Assembly (NCBI GenBank): GCA_038030265.1
Contig: CM075943.1
Location: 58,069,971 to 58,133,970, forward strand
Length of the DNA stretch: 64,000 nt
Direction: 5' to 3'
Source of the DNA: Corythucha ciliata
Taxonomy: Eukaryota; Arthropoda; Insecta; Hemiptera; Tingidae
The number at the start of each line of letters is the position of its first letter. The first letter of the stretch is position 1. Made by a program: the position numbers and the translations under genes. The notes beneath the pieces are model-generated. The model was not told where the DNA came from and searched no databases. It was given only the letters and a program-made list of their open reading frames with translations. Shown piece by piece: positions 10,768 to 21,122 of this stretch.

Positions 10768-13040
10768 TGGAAACGTCTTTGATGAAAAATCTGGAATAAA
10801 TTTTGCGTAATTAATGTTACTAAACCAAGGAAACGTCTGAGTTCGTCGATGTTCTTGGGGTGAGGCATCCGAGAAATTGCTTCAACTTTTACAGAGCATT
10901 TTTGGATTTTGTTGAAAGAGACTATATGGCCTAGGCAATTGATACTTTCTTTGAAGAAGGAACATTTAGCGTGATTCAGGTGTAGGTCATTTTTCTGTAG
11001 GCGATCGAGACAAGCGATGAGATTTCTTGAACATTCTTCGAGTGTCGAGCCGTGACAAATGATGTCGTCAAAATAGGCGTCAACTTTGGGCAAGCCCTGC
11101 AACAATTGAGACATGATTCGGTTGAATTCCGACGGTGCAGTTTTTATCCCAAAACTGAGACGATTCATCCTGAATGTGCCTTTGTGAGTCGATATTGTTT
11201 GAATTTTGCTTCCTTCTTCATCAACTTTTAAATGCAAGTAGGCCTTGTAGAGGTCCAATTTGCAGAAAAACTTCGATCCTCTGAGACTATGTAGTACTTC
11301 AACTATGCGACGGATAGGGTGGTTAGCTGTGACTAATTTCGGATTCACGCCACACTTGTAATCCACGAAGAGTCTTACGCCACAATCGGCCTTAGGGAAA
11401 ACGACAAGTGGTGATCCCCAATCACTGGTTGCGACAGGAGTAATAACTCCCTGAGATTTGAGTGAGGCAACTTCTTTTTCGACTCGATCCCGCAGGGCAA
11501 ACGGAACGTCGCGTTCCCTAGTGAAGACAGGTTGAGCACCTTCTCTGAGTTGTAGTTTTACTTCCGCATTGGGAACACAACCAACCCTTTCTTCAAAAAC
11601 GAGGGAAAATTTTTGGAAAATATCGTCGAGACACGTGACTGTGTTGATTCCAATTGATTTGAAAGGAACTTGTTTACGAGCTTCTATTTCATCGAGATTA
11701 ATCCTGAGTCCTCGAATCCACATGCGGCCAAGTAAAGCGGCATGACCGTCAGGGACTATGAATATGTCGCCAACCATTGATTTGGTTCCGTAGGCGACTG
11801 AGACAGAGACTTTACCTTTCGGTTTAATGACATGGTCGGAGTAAGATCGAAACGTGACTGTGGTAGGTTGAAGTGGAACGTTGAGCTTAAGCTTTTGGAA
11901 ATTGGTTTCTGATAGCAGGGAAAAACGAGCGCCTGAGTCAACTTCAAAGGATTGAGGCTTCTTGTAAAGAGTAACGGCGACGATGTATTTGTCTGAGTCA
12001 TGACCTACTTCGTATAGATCCTCTGTGTCTTCCATTCGAACGGTGCCATATTCATTCGAAACAATATTTTCATCTTGAGAATGCTGAGACGATAGGGTAT
12101 TTGTTTTAGATTTCCGGAGAAGTGAGGTGATGCACACCTTCGAGACATGGCCAATTTTACCGCAGGAAGAACACTTTAGTGACATACGATCTTTCGTGCA
12201 CTCGCGCGATGTGTGGTTTGACCAACCGCAATTCAGACAGAGATTATCGATGCCTAACGCTCGGTAATCGACACGACATTTGGACGGAAATCGTTGATTA
12301 GTACGACGACTGCGGCTTTTTAGGCGGGAACGTTTTTCATAATGAGGTCTAGTGGCTCTGTGAAGTTTATGGGTACCATTGATTTCATCCGATGGGTTGT
12401 CAAAAGGTTTGGCCAACTGGTTCGATTCATAGCGGGACGCTTCAAGTGCTATGGCTTTACTGAGTAGGGCTTCAAAACCATCGAGGGAAGTGTCCTGTAG
12501 GAGTTGCTCGCGTATCCAATTGTCTTTCAGGCCTCTGTTGAATTGGGCGCGAAGAAACGAGTCAGCAATGGATAATCTCGTATCACATGCGGTGCAAGTA
12601 GTGTAGAAATTGCAATCTTTCAGGTTCCCTTTGAGTGAAGCGACAAAATCTGATATTGATTGGTGAGACTGTTGAGTGACATGGAGAAAATAATGCTGAG
12701 AGACGACTGAAGATATAGTAGGAGAGAGCATTTTCGTGAAGTGTGTAACTAATGAGGTGAAGTCTACGTCCTTGACTTGCTTTTCTGGACCTAAAAGTGC
12801 AGCGAGACTGTTGTAGTGCTCTTTTCCGATTGTAGAGCACAATAATTGAGCTTTTTTCTTCTGATCGCTAATGTTTTTGAGGTCGCAATAGTTGTGAAAT
12901 CGTTCCAAGTAGGAAGAGAATTTTTCATTTTTGGTGTCATAGCTTTCGAACAGTATGATCTGAGGAACTGATGGGTTTGGTTGACTTCCAAGAGCGGTTG
13001 TCAAAAGTGACATGAATCTGTCGAATTGTTCTTCATTCAT
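10701..13040 (-). pseudogene. Gypsy-1 gag-protease-reverse transcriptase ORF
   Basis: 779 codons, gag and pol fused in one frame. Residues about 1-240 are a gag domain with a basic stretch near 235-250. Two CCHC zinc knuckles lie at about 268-281 (CLNCGWSNHTSREC) and 290-303 (CSSCGKIGHVSKVC). A retropepsin follows, with the active-site DSGA near 368 and the LLGRMW flap-side motif near 435. Reverse transcriptase spans about 510-740 with KLDLYKAYLHLKV, the RLSFGIKTAP motif and the catalytic YFDDI near 656. After about residue 742 the true frame is lost; the last ~37 residues are out-of-frame noise. The start Met lies about 65 bp inside the PBS, a normal spacing, so this start is plausible. Confidence 0.95.
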
Positions 13041-13104
13041 GACGATCAGAACGAAGTGAAAAAAAAAAAAAATCCGGGAAAATCACTGAGCGAATACGAT
13101 CTTT

Positions 13105-13118
13105 ATCCTCGTCGACAA
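13105..13118 (-). other. Gypsy-1 candidate primer-binding site
   Basis: On the minus strand ttgtcgacgaggat begins two bases after the 5' LTR. It differs by few bases from ttggcgacgcggaa at the same place in Gypsy-2, suggesting both derive from a TGGCGACGAGGA-like site complementary to the 3' end of one tRNA type. I cannot name the tRNA with confidence. Confidence 0.6.
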
Positions 13119-13120
13119 CT

Positions 13121-13258
13121 TGTTGTGACAAGAGTGGCCGGAAATAAGAGGAAAGGCATTTTCTGTTGACTCAATAACAATTATTTTATTTTTTTAAATT
13201 CAGATGTGTGTGGGTTTTAATGAACAACTGATTAAGAGTTCGGAGGCTGTTTATTACA
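13121..13258 (-). repeat. Gypsy-1 5' LTR
   Basis: 138 bp direct repeat of 8700-8840, TG...CA termini, followed by the duplicated CATGG at 13259-13263. Confidence 0.95.
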
Positions 13259-13263
13259 CATGG

Positions 13264-13944
13264 TAAATAAAGGATCTCAACGAAATTCATATGATGCATG
13301 CCTTCTACAATTTACTATTGTGGATAAATGACTCTAGACTAGAGAATAATTCGAATGATGTCAGTATGGTATCAAATGCCCATCACTAGAAAGAGAGAGA
13401 GTCCAAAAACTCTAAATGCTATGCAATTCGAAGAGTTGAAAACAGCAACCACCGGCTAATAATTAGACGTAGAGAATATGGTGAAAACTGGGTTTTCACT
13501 CTCACGCCCATTGGGCTCACAGCAAAACTTTCAAGAGGGTGTCATATCAATGTCGGTCCGATATCTCCCATTCTACCTTCCTTGGTCGCATTATCCCGGA
13601 TACTGAGCCGATTATGTAGCTGGTACACCGCTTCTACTGCACTAAGGTCCTCGCTTCTGGCTCTGTAGCCGACTCGACATACCAAGTCAGTCGGGTTAGA
13701 AAATCGTTGGAGGTCTTCGACATTTATGTAATTGAGCTATCCCCGTTGCAAGAATGAGTGAATGACGACCGCTACACTTGGCGAATACTCGTATTTCCCG
13801 TACTAATCGGAGCACTCGAATACCGAATATTCGTGATTTGGCGAATAGCGAGCACCCATCCACACTATCGTGTATTTGACAAACATTTTGCTCGTTATTT
13901 GGCGAATACCACATGTGTGGAGCCGGCTTTATATTTTTTATAAC
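13264..13944. other. Unassigned stretch between Gypsy-1 and array C
   Basis: No gene recognised. The part at 13770-13910 contains several 'ttggcgaatac' / 'gaatattcg' words, a small cluster of related short motifs, but no clear element ends were found. Confidence 0.35.
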
Positions 13945-14061
13945 GGACCCAGTTTCTTGTACGAAATTGACTGTTTCCGGGACAATTGATAGTTTCCAGG
14001 ACGAAATTGACAGATTTCGATGACAAAATTGACAGTTTTGAATGACAAAATTGACAGTTTT
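13945..14061. repeat. Array C, left segment
   Basis: Diverged units of about 20-22 bp of the form gacgaaattgacagtttc. The tract is cut by Gypsy-2 at 14062 and resumes at 16305, showing that the array was there first. Confidence 0.8.
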
Positions 14062-14231
14062 TGTAATGTATCCACTCATCAATCGTCACCTCCACATATT
14101 TTGTTTACCATAGAAACAAAAAAATATTATTGTAACGTTTAGACAAAAGAATACAACTCTCGAATTGTTCTGTTCTGAATTTAGTTCTTATTTAATCTTT
14201 CAGTCCAATTACGAACTACAGATACACTACA
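14062..14231 (+). repeat. Gypsy-2 5' LTR
   Basis: 170 bp, TG...CA termini, nearly identical to the two halves of the 3' LTR once the MITE at 15946-16205 is removed. Confidence 0.92.
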
Positions 14232-14245
14232 TTGGCGACGCGGAA
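14232..14245 (+). other. Gypsy-2 candidate primer-binding site
   Basis: ttggcgacgcggaa directly after the LTR. It resembles the site at the same place in Gypsy-1 (13105-13118). Confidence 0.65.
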
Positions 14246-14481
14246 TGGTGGACATAGAGGTACAGGACATTCTCGAAGACTCAAGAAAAGCGGATAGGGT
14301 GAGCTCATTTAAATTCAAATACTTTGAACCGAATGCAGAAGAGTTTCGGTACTACATACAGCGTTTCGAACTAGAATTGGCGATAAACAATTTAAATTCT
14401 ATTCGATCAGCGTCACACCGGCGCAATTTCCTGCCTAAATGGATTGGCCCAGAGGTTTACCGCCTCATTTTAGATCACTAA
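14245..14481 (+). pseudogene. Gypsy-2 gag N-terminal remnant
   Basis: 78 codons from an ATG 13 bp after the LTR. The first ~55 residues (around FKFKYFEPNAEEFRYYIQRF) resemble the start of Gypsy gag proteins, which assemble the particle. A large deletion then joins it to the reverse-transcriptase region in another frame. No zinc knuckle or protease motif remains. This start is favoured because it is the first ATG after the PBS. Confidence 0.7.
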
Positions 14482-15686
14482 AGTTGAATAAAGACACAAT
14501 CTTAAATCAATTAAAAACTGAGTTTCCTCGAATTTTTTCTGATGATTCTAACGCGGTAAAAGGATTTCAGGCAAATGTTAGACTAAGATCGGACACTAGG
14601 CCTAAAGTTTTTCGTGTCAGACCCGTTCCCTTTGCTATTGTAAACGCAGCAAATCAAAAAATTGACCGACTACTACGAAAGGGTATAATCGAACCAGTAG
14701 ATCCGACTTCGACCGATATAGTTTGGGCTTCTCCAGTCGTTTACGCACCGAAAAAGAACGGTTTAGTACGTTTATGTGGTGATTTCAAAGTCACCATTAA
14801 CCCTTACATGGTGAACGAACCACATCCTCTCCCGACTTTCGAAGAAATCTCGTCAAAATTGTGAGGTTTTACCGAGTTCAGCATCATCGATTTAAAAGAT
14901 GCATTTCTTCAGTTAGAAGTGGATGAACAGAGCAAACTGTTCTTGATAATCTCGAGACACAGAGGTTATTTTTGTTACAGGCGTTTACCTTTCGGAGTAA
15001 AAATTGCCCCCACTCACTTTCAAAAGTTCATGGACCAGCTTTTACACGGTCTTAAAGGGGTGGCCTGGTATCAAGACGACATCGCTCTCGGAGGAAGTGA
15101 TCGTAAGGATCATCTCAAAACACTACGGCTTGTTCTTAAACGACTCAACGACGTCGGACTAAAAACCCAACCATCGAAAATCCACCTTTTGGAGTCGGAA
15201 ATAAAATATTTAGGCCATAAATTTGACAGAAATGGAATACATCCAACGTCAGATGCGGTCAAAGCCATTCGTGAACAACCGGCCCCCACAAACTTGTCTG
15301 AACTTCGTTCATTTTTAGGTAGCATCACTTACTATTCGCGATTCATACCTAATCTACAGAGTCAATGCTCTCGACTTCATAGACTTCTTCAAAAAGGTGT
15401 CAAATGGGAATGGACTCGGGACGATCAATCCAATTTTGATTCCTTGAAAGATCAGATTTCTTCAGATCACACTCTCGTACATTTCAACCAAGATCTACCG
15501 CTTATACTTTCAACGGACGCATCAGAAAAAGGAGTTGGAGCTATACTACAACACGAGTTTCCTGACAGTTCAATCGGATTGATATCGGCAGTTTCTCGTT
15601 CCTTATCCAAGCCAGAAAAAAACTTTTCGTCGATCGACAGAGAGGCTCTCGCTATAATGTTTGGAGTTAATAAGTTTTACAGGTAA
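14439..15686 (+). pseudogene. Gypsy-2 reverse transcriptase and partial RNase H
   Basis: One frame with a single internal TGA at 14862-14864 divides the segment into 14439-14864 and 14919-15686. The first part has the RT N-terminal palm (RLLRKGIIEPV, SPVVYAPKKNG, RLCGDFKVTIN). The second part has the fingers/palm LPFGVKIAPTHFQ and the catalytic YQDDI, the connection motif ELRRSFLGSITYYSRFIP-like region, then RNase H with Asp in ILSTDASEKG and Glu in SIDREALAIM. Translation stops right after that Glu region, where a deletion fuses the frame to the pol tail. The key catalytic residues still present look intact, but the stop codon and lost domains make it non-functional. Confidence 0.92.
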
Positions 15687-15843
15687 TCATAATAATGACG
15701 ATGATGTTACACCGGATAGACCTATTTCATCGACGCTTTCTACGAACGATGCTGGAGACGTTACGCCGACATCACCCCTACGTCGATCAACCAGGACTAG
15801 AGGACAACCCAAGAGGTTTTGCGACGAAGTCCACTGCCGTTAG
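15661..15843 (+). pseudogene. Gypsy-2 pol C-terminal tail
   Basis: A short open stretch, Asp/Thr/Ser-rich, ending in a basic tail (LRRSTRTRGQPKRF) of the kind that ends Gypsy polyproteins; compare the Gypsy-1 tail at 8864-9268. It directly follows the deletion that removed integrase and stops shortly before the purine tract. Confidence 0.7.
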
Positions 15844-15852
15844 TCCTTATTT

Positions 15853-15867
15853 TATAGGGGAGGGTAA
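15853..15867 (+). other. Gypsy-2 polypurine tract
   Basis: Purine-rich ataggggagggtaa immediately before the 3' LTR. Confidence 0.8.
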
Positions 15868-16304
15868 TGTAATGTATCCACTCATCAATCGTCACCTCCA
15901 CACATTTTGTTTACCATAGAAACATAAAAAAAATTATGATTGTAAAGCGCCCCATACACTGTCAGTTTAACTGAAGGCAATCGTGAGGCCGTCGATCCGG
16001 GTTACCCACACATTTTCAGTTAATCTGAAGGCCATGGACTGCAGTCCACCTGCAGTCAGTGAAAACTGAAGGTGTGTGGCCGTAGGACCGGCTAGGATCG
16101 GACGTGAGATCGTTGACTGACAGTGTATGATACCCGTCGATTTTGGCCGGACGGTCGCCTCTTGAGGCGACGGCCTGCAGGCAATCGCATAGTGTATGGG
16201 GCGCTTAACGTTTAGACAAAAGAATACAATTCTCGAATTGTTCTGTTCTGAATTTAGTTCTTATTTAATCTCTCAGTCCAATTACGAACTACAGATACAC
16301 TACA
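15868..16304 (+). repeat. Gypsy-2 3' LTR, interrupted by a MITE
   Basis: Matches the 5' LTR over 15868-15945 and 16209-16304. The intervening MITE plus one TAA copy accounts for the difference in length. Only a handful of point differences and an A-rich indel separate the LTRs. Confidence 0.92.
15946..16205. mobile_element. Harbinger-like MITE in the Gypsy-2 LTR
   Basis: Inverted termini agcgccccatacactgtcag and, at the right end, agtgtatggggcgct. The 3-bp duplication TAA flanks it (15943-15945, 16206-16208), and the other LTR provides the empty site with a single TAA. A 3-bp TWA duplication is typical of PIF/Harbinger elements. At 260 bp it has no coding capacity. It contains further internal inverted repeats. 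Confidence 0.9.
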
Positions 16305-16440
16305 GTTTCGAATGACAAAGTTGACATTTCCAGGATGAAATTGGCAGTTTCAAAGACGAATTTGACAGATTAAAGAACGATTTGGTAGTTTTGAATTACG
16401 AAACTGACTGAAATTTCGTAATATGACGTGTGATATTAAT
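16305..16440. repeat. Array C, segment between Gypsy-2 and the outer hAT-like element
   Basis: Continuation of the gacgaaattgacagttt repeat tract interrupted at 14062. Confidence 0.8.
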
Positions 16441-16489
16441 GTAGAAATAAGTGGACTGTATTGAATATTTTGGCCATTAGTGATGCACG

Positions 16490-16645
16490 TGACCGAGACC
16501 GAGACTCACGTGCCTCGGTCTCGGTCATTAGCATGATGATCTCGGTCTTGGTCTCGGTCTCGTACTTAAAAGTCGGTCTCGGTCTCAGTCTCGTCTCGGT
16601 CTTGTCTCCTAAGTCTCGGTCTCGTCTCGAAAGTCTCGGTCTAAT
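16490..16645. repeat. Left subterminal GGTCTC cluster
   Basis: More than a dozen GGTCTC or GAGACC words with short spacers. The inverted counterpart is at 19738-19885. Confidence 0.85.
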
Positions 16646-17589
16646 GACTGAAATTGGACGGGGGTGGGGGGGTCAAAACCCTTCTTCCTCCCACGGTTCA
16701 CCCCCGCCACCAACCCACCTATATGTTAAGAGTGATTTTGAGAGATCCCCGGTTACCCCGCCCTCTCCGGAAGCTGGTGGTCGGCTATGGAGCATTTAAT
16801 TTATAAACCCTCCCCCCCCCGCAAGTGAATTCAGCCCCCCCCCCTGTAGCTTTTCAAATCCCTTTAAACATAGGAGAGGGGTGGGGTGGGAAGGTGGTCG
16901 GGGAGTATATGGCGAGCGGAAGGGATTTCGATTACCTCTCCCTAAGAGAGGTCCCAGATCCGCCCTTGGATCTATATGTATACATTTTGTGGGCTATGTA
17001 AGGTCAAAATGCTACACTTTAGGGGGGGGGGAGTCTATATCCGATCCAAGAATGGGCGTAAAAATGGGATTAACCCTAGTAGGCTAGTACAGGTCTTGTC
17101 AAATCGCTGAAAACTTGTGTGGGGAGGGGGTTATTCTATGAGAGGGTTTTCGATCCCCCCGCCCATTTAAAAGGTCACCGATTCGCCCTTTGATGCTTCA
17201 TGCTGTGTGTGTAGGTCACAGTATTCCAAACTGGAGAAATTAGAGGCACGCTATTTCTGCACGAAACGAATCGAATTCAGGCCGGTCTTCGGTCCGGGCT
17301 AAAGACCCAAACCGTTTCCGGAGAGGGAAGCATTAGATTGGGTCAGTGGCGGATTTACGGGGTGGGTTTTGGGGGTTTAAATCCCCTCTAAGAAGATGGC
17401 GTATGCTATTGCTGGTCATTGGAAAGATTTCTTTTATCTTTACCAAGGCTGCTGAATAAGGGTCGCGGCACAGATGATTCCTATAGACCCTCCTCCCCTG
17501 TGTTCGTCCCTCATCTACAATGCAGCCAGTAGTGCATCGATGAAGGGGTGAAGAGGTGGGCAGTCATAAAATTGATAGCGTTTTCCATT

Positions 17590-18110
17590 TGCATAAAATT
17601 GCGCTGTATCAAAAATATATAAAAGACGAAAAAATAGATAAAAATCGCTAGAATTGAGGAAACTCCATAAAATCGCTAATCCACATGACTAAGAAGAACA
17701 GTGCTAAAAAGGAGAAAACGGATCAATTTAAGAAAATTCCCTAATTTACAGCTAAGATTGAGGACTGCGGTGATTCGCGGCTAAAATTAAGAAATTAGCG
17801 GCGCGCCGATAAAATTGGCCGCACAAATTGAGAAAAAGCGCTGATTGTGAAGCTAAAATGGAGAAAAACGATAGTTCACGGATTTTCTAATTCTGGGCTG
17901 AAATTCAATCAGAGCGGTGATTCGCGGGTGAAATTGATTTTTTTGCCAGGAATAATTCACGGCTAAAATTTAGAAATAATGCCCAGCTAAATTGAAAACC
18001 GCTAGCTCGGCGAATCAATTGCAGAAAATCCGCTATTTCGTGGCTATAATTTAGCAAACGCGGTAACTCGCGGCTAAAATGAAGATAACGCCAATCCACA
18101 TGAAGTCATG
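17590..18110 (-). repeat. Array A (minus) inside the inner hAT-like element
   Basis: Units of the form cgcggctaaaattgagaaaa, the reverse complement of array A. Confidence 0.8.
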
Positions 18111-18269
18111 ACATTAGAACTGAAAAAAAAAAAAAAAAAATCAAGAATTGAAGAAAGAAAAAAAAGTTTCCTCACAACCAGGGGACTCGAGCCCCCTCCT
18201 TTGGGGCAGTGATAACGGAAAGGGGGGGCGTTTTCGCGTTTGATCAGTTTGACCATTATTGAGCCTTAA

Positions 18270-19240
18270 TAGACAGCTTTATGCTATTTTTAGGACACGT
18301 ATCGTCAGTTTAGACATTTTAAACGTGTCAAAATATCTCAGTTTAGCCGTTTTTGACGCACAAATGGTCGATTTTCAAAACATGAATAATCTGTTTAGGG
18401 ATTTTCAAAGCGCGAATCGTCAGTTTAACCCTTAATAGGCCACGTTATTAAACACATAGTCAGTTTTAGCAATTTTTAGGGCGTGAATACGTCAAACTGC
18501 CAGTATATGGCAATTTCTAGGGCATGAATAGTCAGCGTGATATTTTCAAGCCGCGAATCGTCAGTTGAGCTACTTTTAGAAGCGTAGAGCAGGTTTTGCC
18601 AATTGTATGGCTTGTATAGCCAGTTTGGCCAATTTTAGGGCGCATAGTCAATGAGTTTTTTGTTTTTTTTTTCATTTAAAAGCCGCGAATACGATGTCAT
18701 ACCAAGGCGAGAATAGTCAGTTTGGCTATTTTTTGGCGAAATACTGGTCGATTTTACCATTTTCAGGGCTGGGATAATAATTTATTTAAGCGCGTTCAGG
18801 GCAAGAATGACGTCAGTTAAACATTTTTGGAGCTCGTAAAGTCAGTTTGGCCACCTTTAAAGCGGCACATCCACCAGTTTGGCTGTTTTTAGCGTGCTTA
18901 GTCTCATGAAGGTTATAGTTTGACCATTATTGGCGCGCCAATGGTGAATTTTGCAGCCTTCAGGGCAGGAATCATCAGTTTAGGCATATTCAGGGCGTGA
19001 ACCGTCAGTTTAGCCAATTTTTTGCACTTGGAGTCAGTTTGGCCATTTTTAGAGAGGTACCTAATTGCCAATTTTTAGGGTATAATTAGTCGCAGTTTAG
19101 CCGTTTTCAAAAGGCATAAATCGTCAGTTTTGCTATTTTGGGGCGCGATCATAGTCAGTTTAGCCGTTTTTATGGTGGGAATAGCTATTTCTAGGTAGTA
19201 ATAAATCGCTGTTGAGTCATTTTTAGTAGAGCGAAGGACA
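18270..19240 (+). repeat. Array B inside the inner hAT-like element
   Basis: About 30 diverged units built on cgaatcgtcagtttagccat then ttttagggcg. The same family recurs at 30490, 41130, 51150 and 53485. Confidence 0.85.
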
Positions 19241-19737
19241 CAATTCCCCCCCCCCCCTCTTGAGGAAATCCTGGATCAGCCGTCTGCTCAAAGATATATC
19301 GCTTAATGAAGATAAAAAGCTCATTCGCTGCTCAACTCGAGAAAACACGTGGCTGAAGTGGACGAGACGCGATCATTCGCTGCAGAAACGGGGGAAAACG
19401 AATAAATCGCGGATCAATTTGAGAAAACCCGTTAATTCACGGCTAAAATTGTGAAAAAGTGCTTATATCGCGGCAAAAATTGGGAAAACACCAATTCTTG
19501 GTTACTACACAGGCAAGTTTCGGGCTAAAACTCAGAATTAAGAGAGAGTTAATCGGACTTACGAGCTTATCCGATGGAAAATAGAGAAAAATAGAGTTAA
19601 TTCGCATTTTCCGCAAGAGTGGATTTATGGTGTGTAACCCCTCCCAAGACAAATACCTAGATCCGCCACTGGATTGGGTTCATTTGTTGAGTAAAAATAT
19701 CTATACCAGCGCTATACGCTTCGAGCTTTTTGGATCA

Positions 19738-19885
19738 CCCCGAGACCGAGACTAAGTCTCGAGAAAATGAGACTTAGTCTCGGTCCAGAAAATGCAATCT
19801 CGATCTCGGTCTCGGTCTGGAAAATGCAATCTCGATCTCGATCTCGGTCTCGATTTCGAGACCGAGACTTTTTCTCGGTCTTGGT
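19738..19885. repeat. Right subterminal GGTCTC cluster
   Basis: Clustered ctcggtctcggtc words closing the outer hAT-like element. Confidence 0.85.
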
Positions 19886-19902
19886 GCATCACTATTGGCC
19901 AT

Positions 19903-20214
19903 AAATTAAGGTGGAAATTATGTATGATTGTAGAGCACTGACCTGTTCGTCTTTTTACAAAAAATGTTACTTCTCGAATTCTAGCCGCAGAGCAAACCAA
20001 GCATGAACGAAAGTCTGCCCTTCACGAACATCGTCCGAGACACACTCAATGGCAACCGTTAAAAAGAGAACCAAAAAACACTACTTCCCCTCTACCTCTC
20101 TCACTATGTTGCCGGAGCGAGATGGGTGAAAACTCCGCACTCGGGCGGAAAATATACTCTTTCTAATAAGTTGTGCCTCGAGAGCGCGTCACCGACCGGA
20201 CTTCCGTACGGAAC
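19903..20214. other. Unassigned stretch before array C
   Basis: No gene or element end recognised in these ~310 bp. Confidence 0.35.
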
Positions 20215-20560
20215 AGGACGAAACTGACAGTTCCGAAAAAGAAATTGGCTGCAGTTTCGAATGACGAAATTGACTTTCACAGGGTGGAATTGGCGGTTTC
20301 AAGTATGATATCGACAGTTTCAAGGATGAAATTGACAGTTCCAAGGATGAAATTGACAGTTTAAAGGACAACATTAACAGGTTAAATGACGAAATTTACG
20401 TTTCCAGGACGAAACTGACAGGTTCAAGGACGAAATCGACAATTTGTTATGCCGAAATTGACAATTTTTTACGAAGAAATTGACAATTTTCATGATGAAA
20501 TCAACATTTCCAGGATGAATTTGACAGTTTCAAGGACGAAATTGACATTCAGTTACTATA
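20215..20560. repeat. Array C, main segment
   Basis: About 15 units of gacgaaattgacagtttcaag type, 20-26 bp each. The family also occurs at 13945-14061, 16305-16440 and 30330-30415. ORFs at 20173 and 20189 simply read through it. Confidence 0.85.
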
Positions 20561-20732
20561 ATAGTCAACTGTTTCCGGTGAAGAGTTTCTAGAAACGCCA
20601 TGGTCTGCTCACCCTTGTGTTGAGATGATCACCTGCTGATCCTATATGCTGAAAAGTTTGCCATTTAGGCTTTCGTTTTCGTCACCCCGCAGACGGGTTC
20701 CGTTAACATTGCAATCAAGTTCAGGGGTGGGC

Positions 20733-20870
20733 AAAATACTTTGAAAATGTATTTTAAATACAAAGCCCAAAATACTTTCAAAAATGTATTTTAAACACTG
20801 AAATACAAATACTTTTTAAATTGTATTTTGAATAAAATACAAATACAATTTAAAATACTTTTCAAAAATT
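20733..20870. repeat. Left subterminal AAATAC cluster, copy 1
   Basis: Repeated AAATAC/GTATTT words. Nearly identical to 33110-33245. Confidence 0.85.
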
Positions 20871-21122
20871 CGATTTCGATGGGAGATAGTGCGAAAAACA
20901 CGAAAAATAAATAATTCAAAAATATCAGGTCCTTCAATAGACAAGTTGACAAAATGTAGCAGCGTGAAATGGCGCTGTTCCGCGATGCGCAAAAAAAAAA
21001 GTAGACAAGTTGTCACCAAGTATTTAGTACCAAACCGGCGAGCACTGGTGGATCGTGAGCTGAAAAGGAGGTGAGGTCACTGGTGGGCCTATACCGGGGC
21101 CCGGGGCGGAAATCTTCAAGAG

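Larger units (their letters stand above)
8700..13258 (-). mobile_element. Gypsy-1: full-ended Ty3/Gypsy LTR retrotransposon
   Basis: Bounded by near-identical direct repeats of 141 and 138 bp that begin TGTTGTGACA and end TTTATTACA, and flanked by a perfect 5-bp duplication CATGG (8695-8699, 13259-13263). Read on the minus strand, it has a primer-binding-like site next to the 5' LTR, then gag with two CCHC knuckles, protease, reverse transcriptase, RNase H and integrase, and a purine tract abutting the 3' LTR. The order RT-RNase H-integrase places it in Ty3/Gypsy. No env-like frame is visible. The LTRs differ by three substitutions plus a T-run indel, so insertion is fairly recent, yet the coding region carries frameshifts and a premature stop and cannot be active alone. 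Confidence 0.95.
14062..16304 (+). mobile_element. Gypsy-2: internally deleted Ty3/Gypsy element
   Basis: Direct LTRs (14062-14231 and 15868-16304, the latter enlarged by a MITE) begin TGTAATGTATCC and end ATACACTACA. A PBS follows the first LTR and a purine tract precedes the second. The flanks gtttt and gtttc give a 4-bp (5-bp with one mismatch) target duplication inside array C. The internal part is only about 1.6 kb: a gag start, reverse transcriptase, the first half of RNase H and the extreme C-terminus of pol. The rest of gag, protease, the end of RNase H and all of integrase are missing, so this is a deletion derivative that could be mobilised only in trans. Confidence 0.92.
17344..19671. 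mobile_element. Inner hAT-like element made of arrays A and B
   Basis: Begins CAGTGGCGGATTTACGGGG and ends ccctcccaagacaaatacct then agatccgccactg. A perfect 8-bp duplication gattgggt lies at 17336-17343 and 19672-19679. Its interior is array A reversed (about 17590-18110), array B (about 18270-19240) and array A reversed again (about 19255-19620). No transposase is seen. It shares the CAGTGGCG terminus with 881, 8188 and 51037. Confidence 0.92.
16478..19894. mobile_element. Outer hAT-like element with GGTCTC-packed ends
   Basis: Termini TAGTGATGCACGTGACCGAG and, inverted, ggtcttggtgcatcacta. A perfect 8-bp duplication ttggccat lies at 16470-16477 and 19895-19902, the size expected for hAT elements. 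Both ends hold clusters of GGTCTCGGTCTC / GAGACCGAGACC. No transposase is seen. A second complete element (17344-19671) is inserted in it, so the host element itself is about 1.1 kb. The remaining body (16645-17335) is G/C-homopolymer-rich, with no convincing ORF. Confidence 0.92.

Noticed and set aside
11756..12991. Extra small frames inside Gypsy-1 (11756-12001, 12583-12840, 12791-12991)
   Set aside because: They lie in other phases of the gag-pol frame and show no domain.
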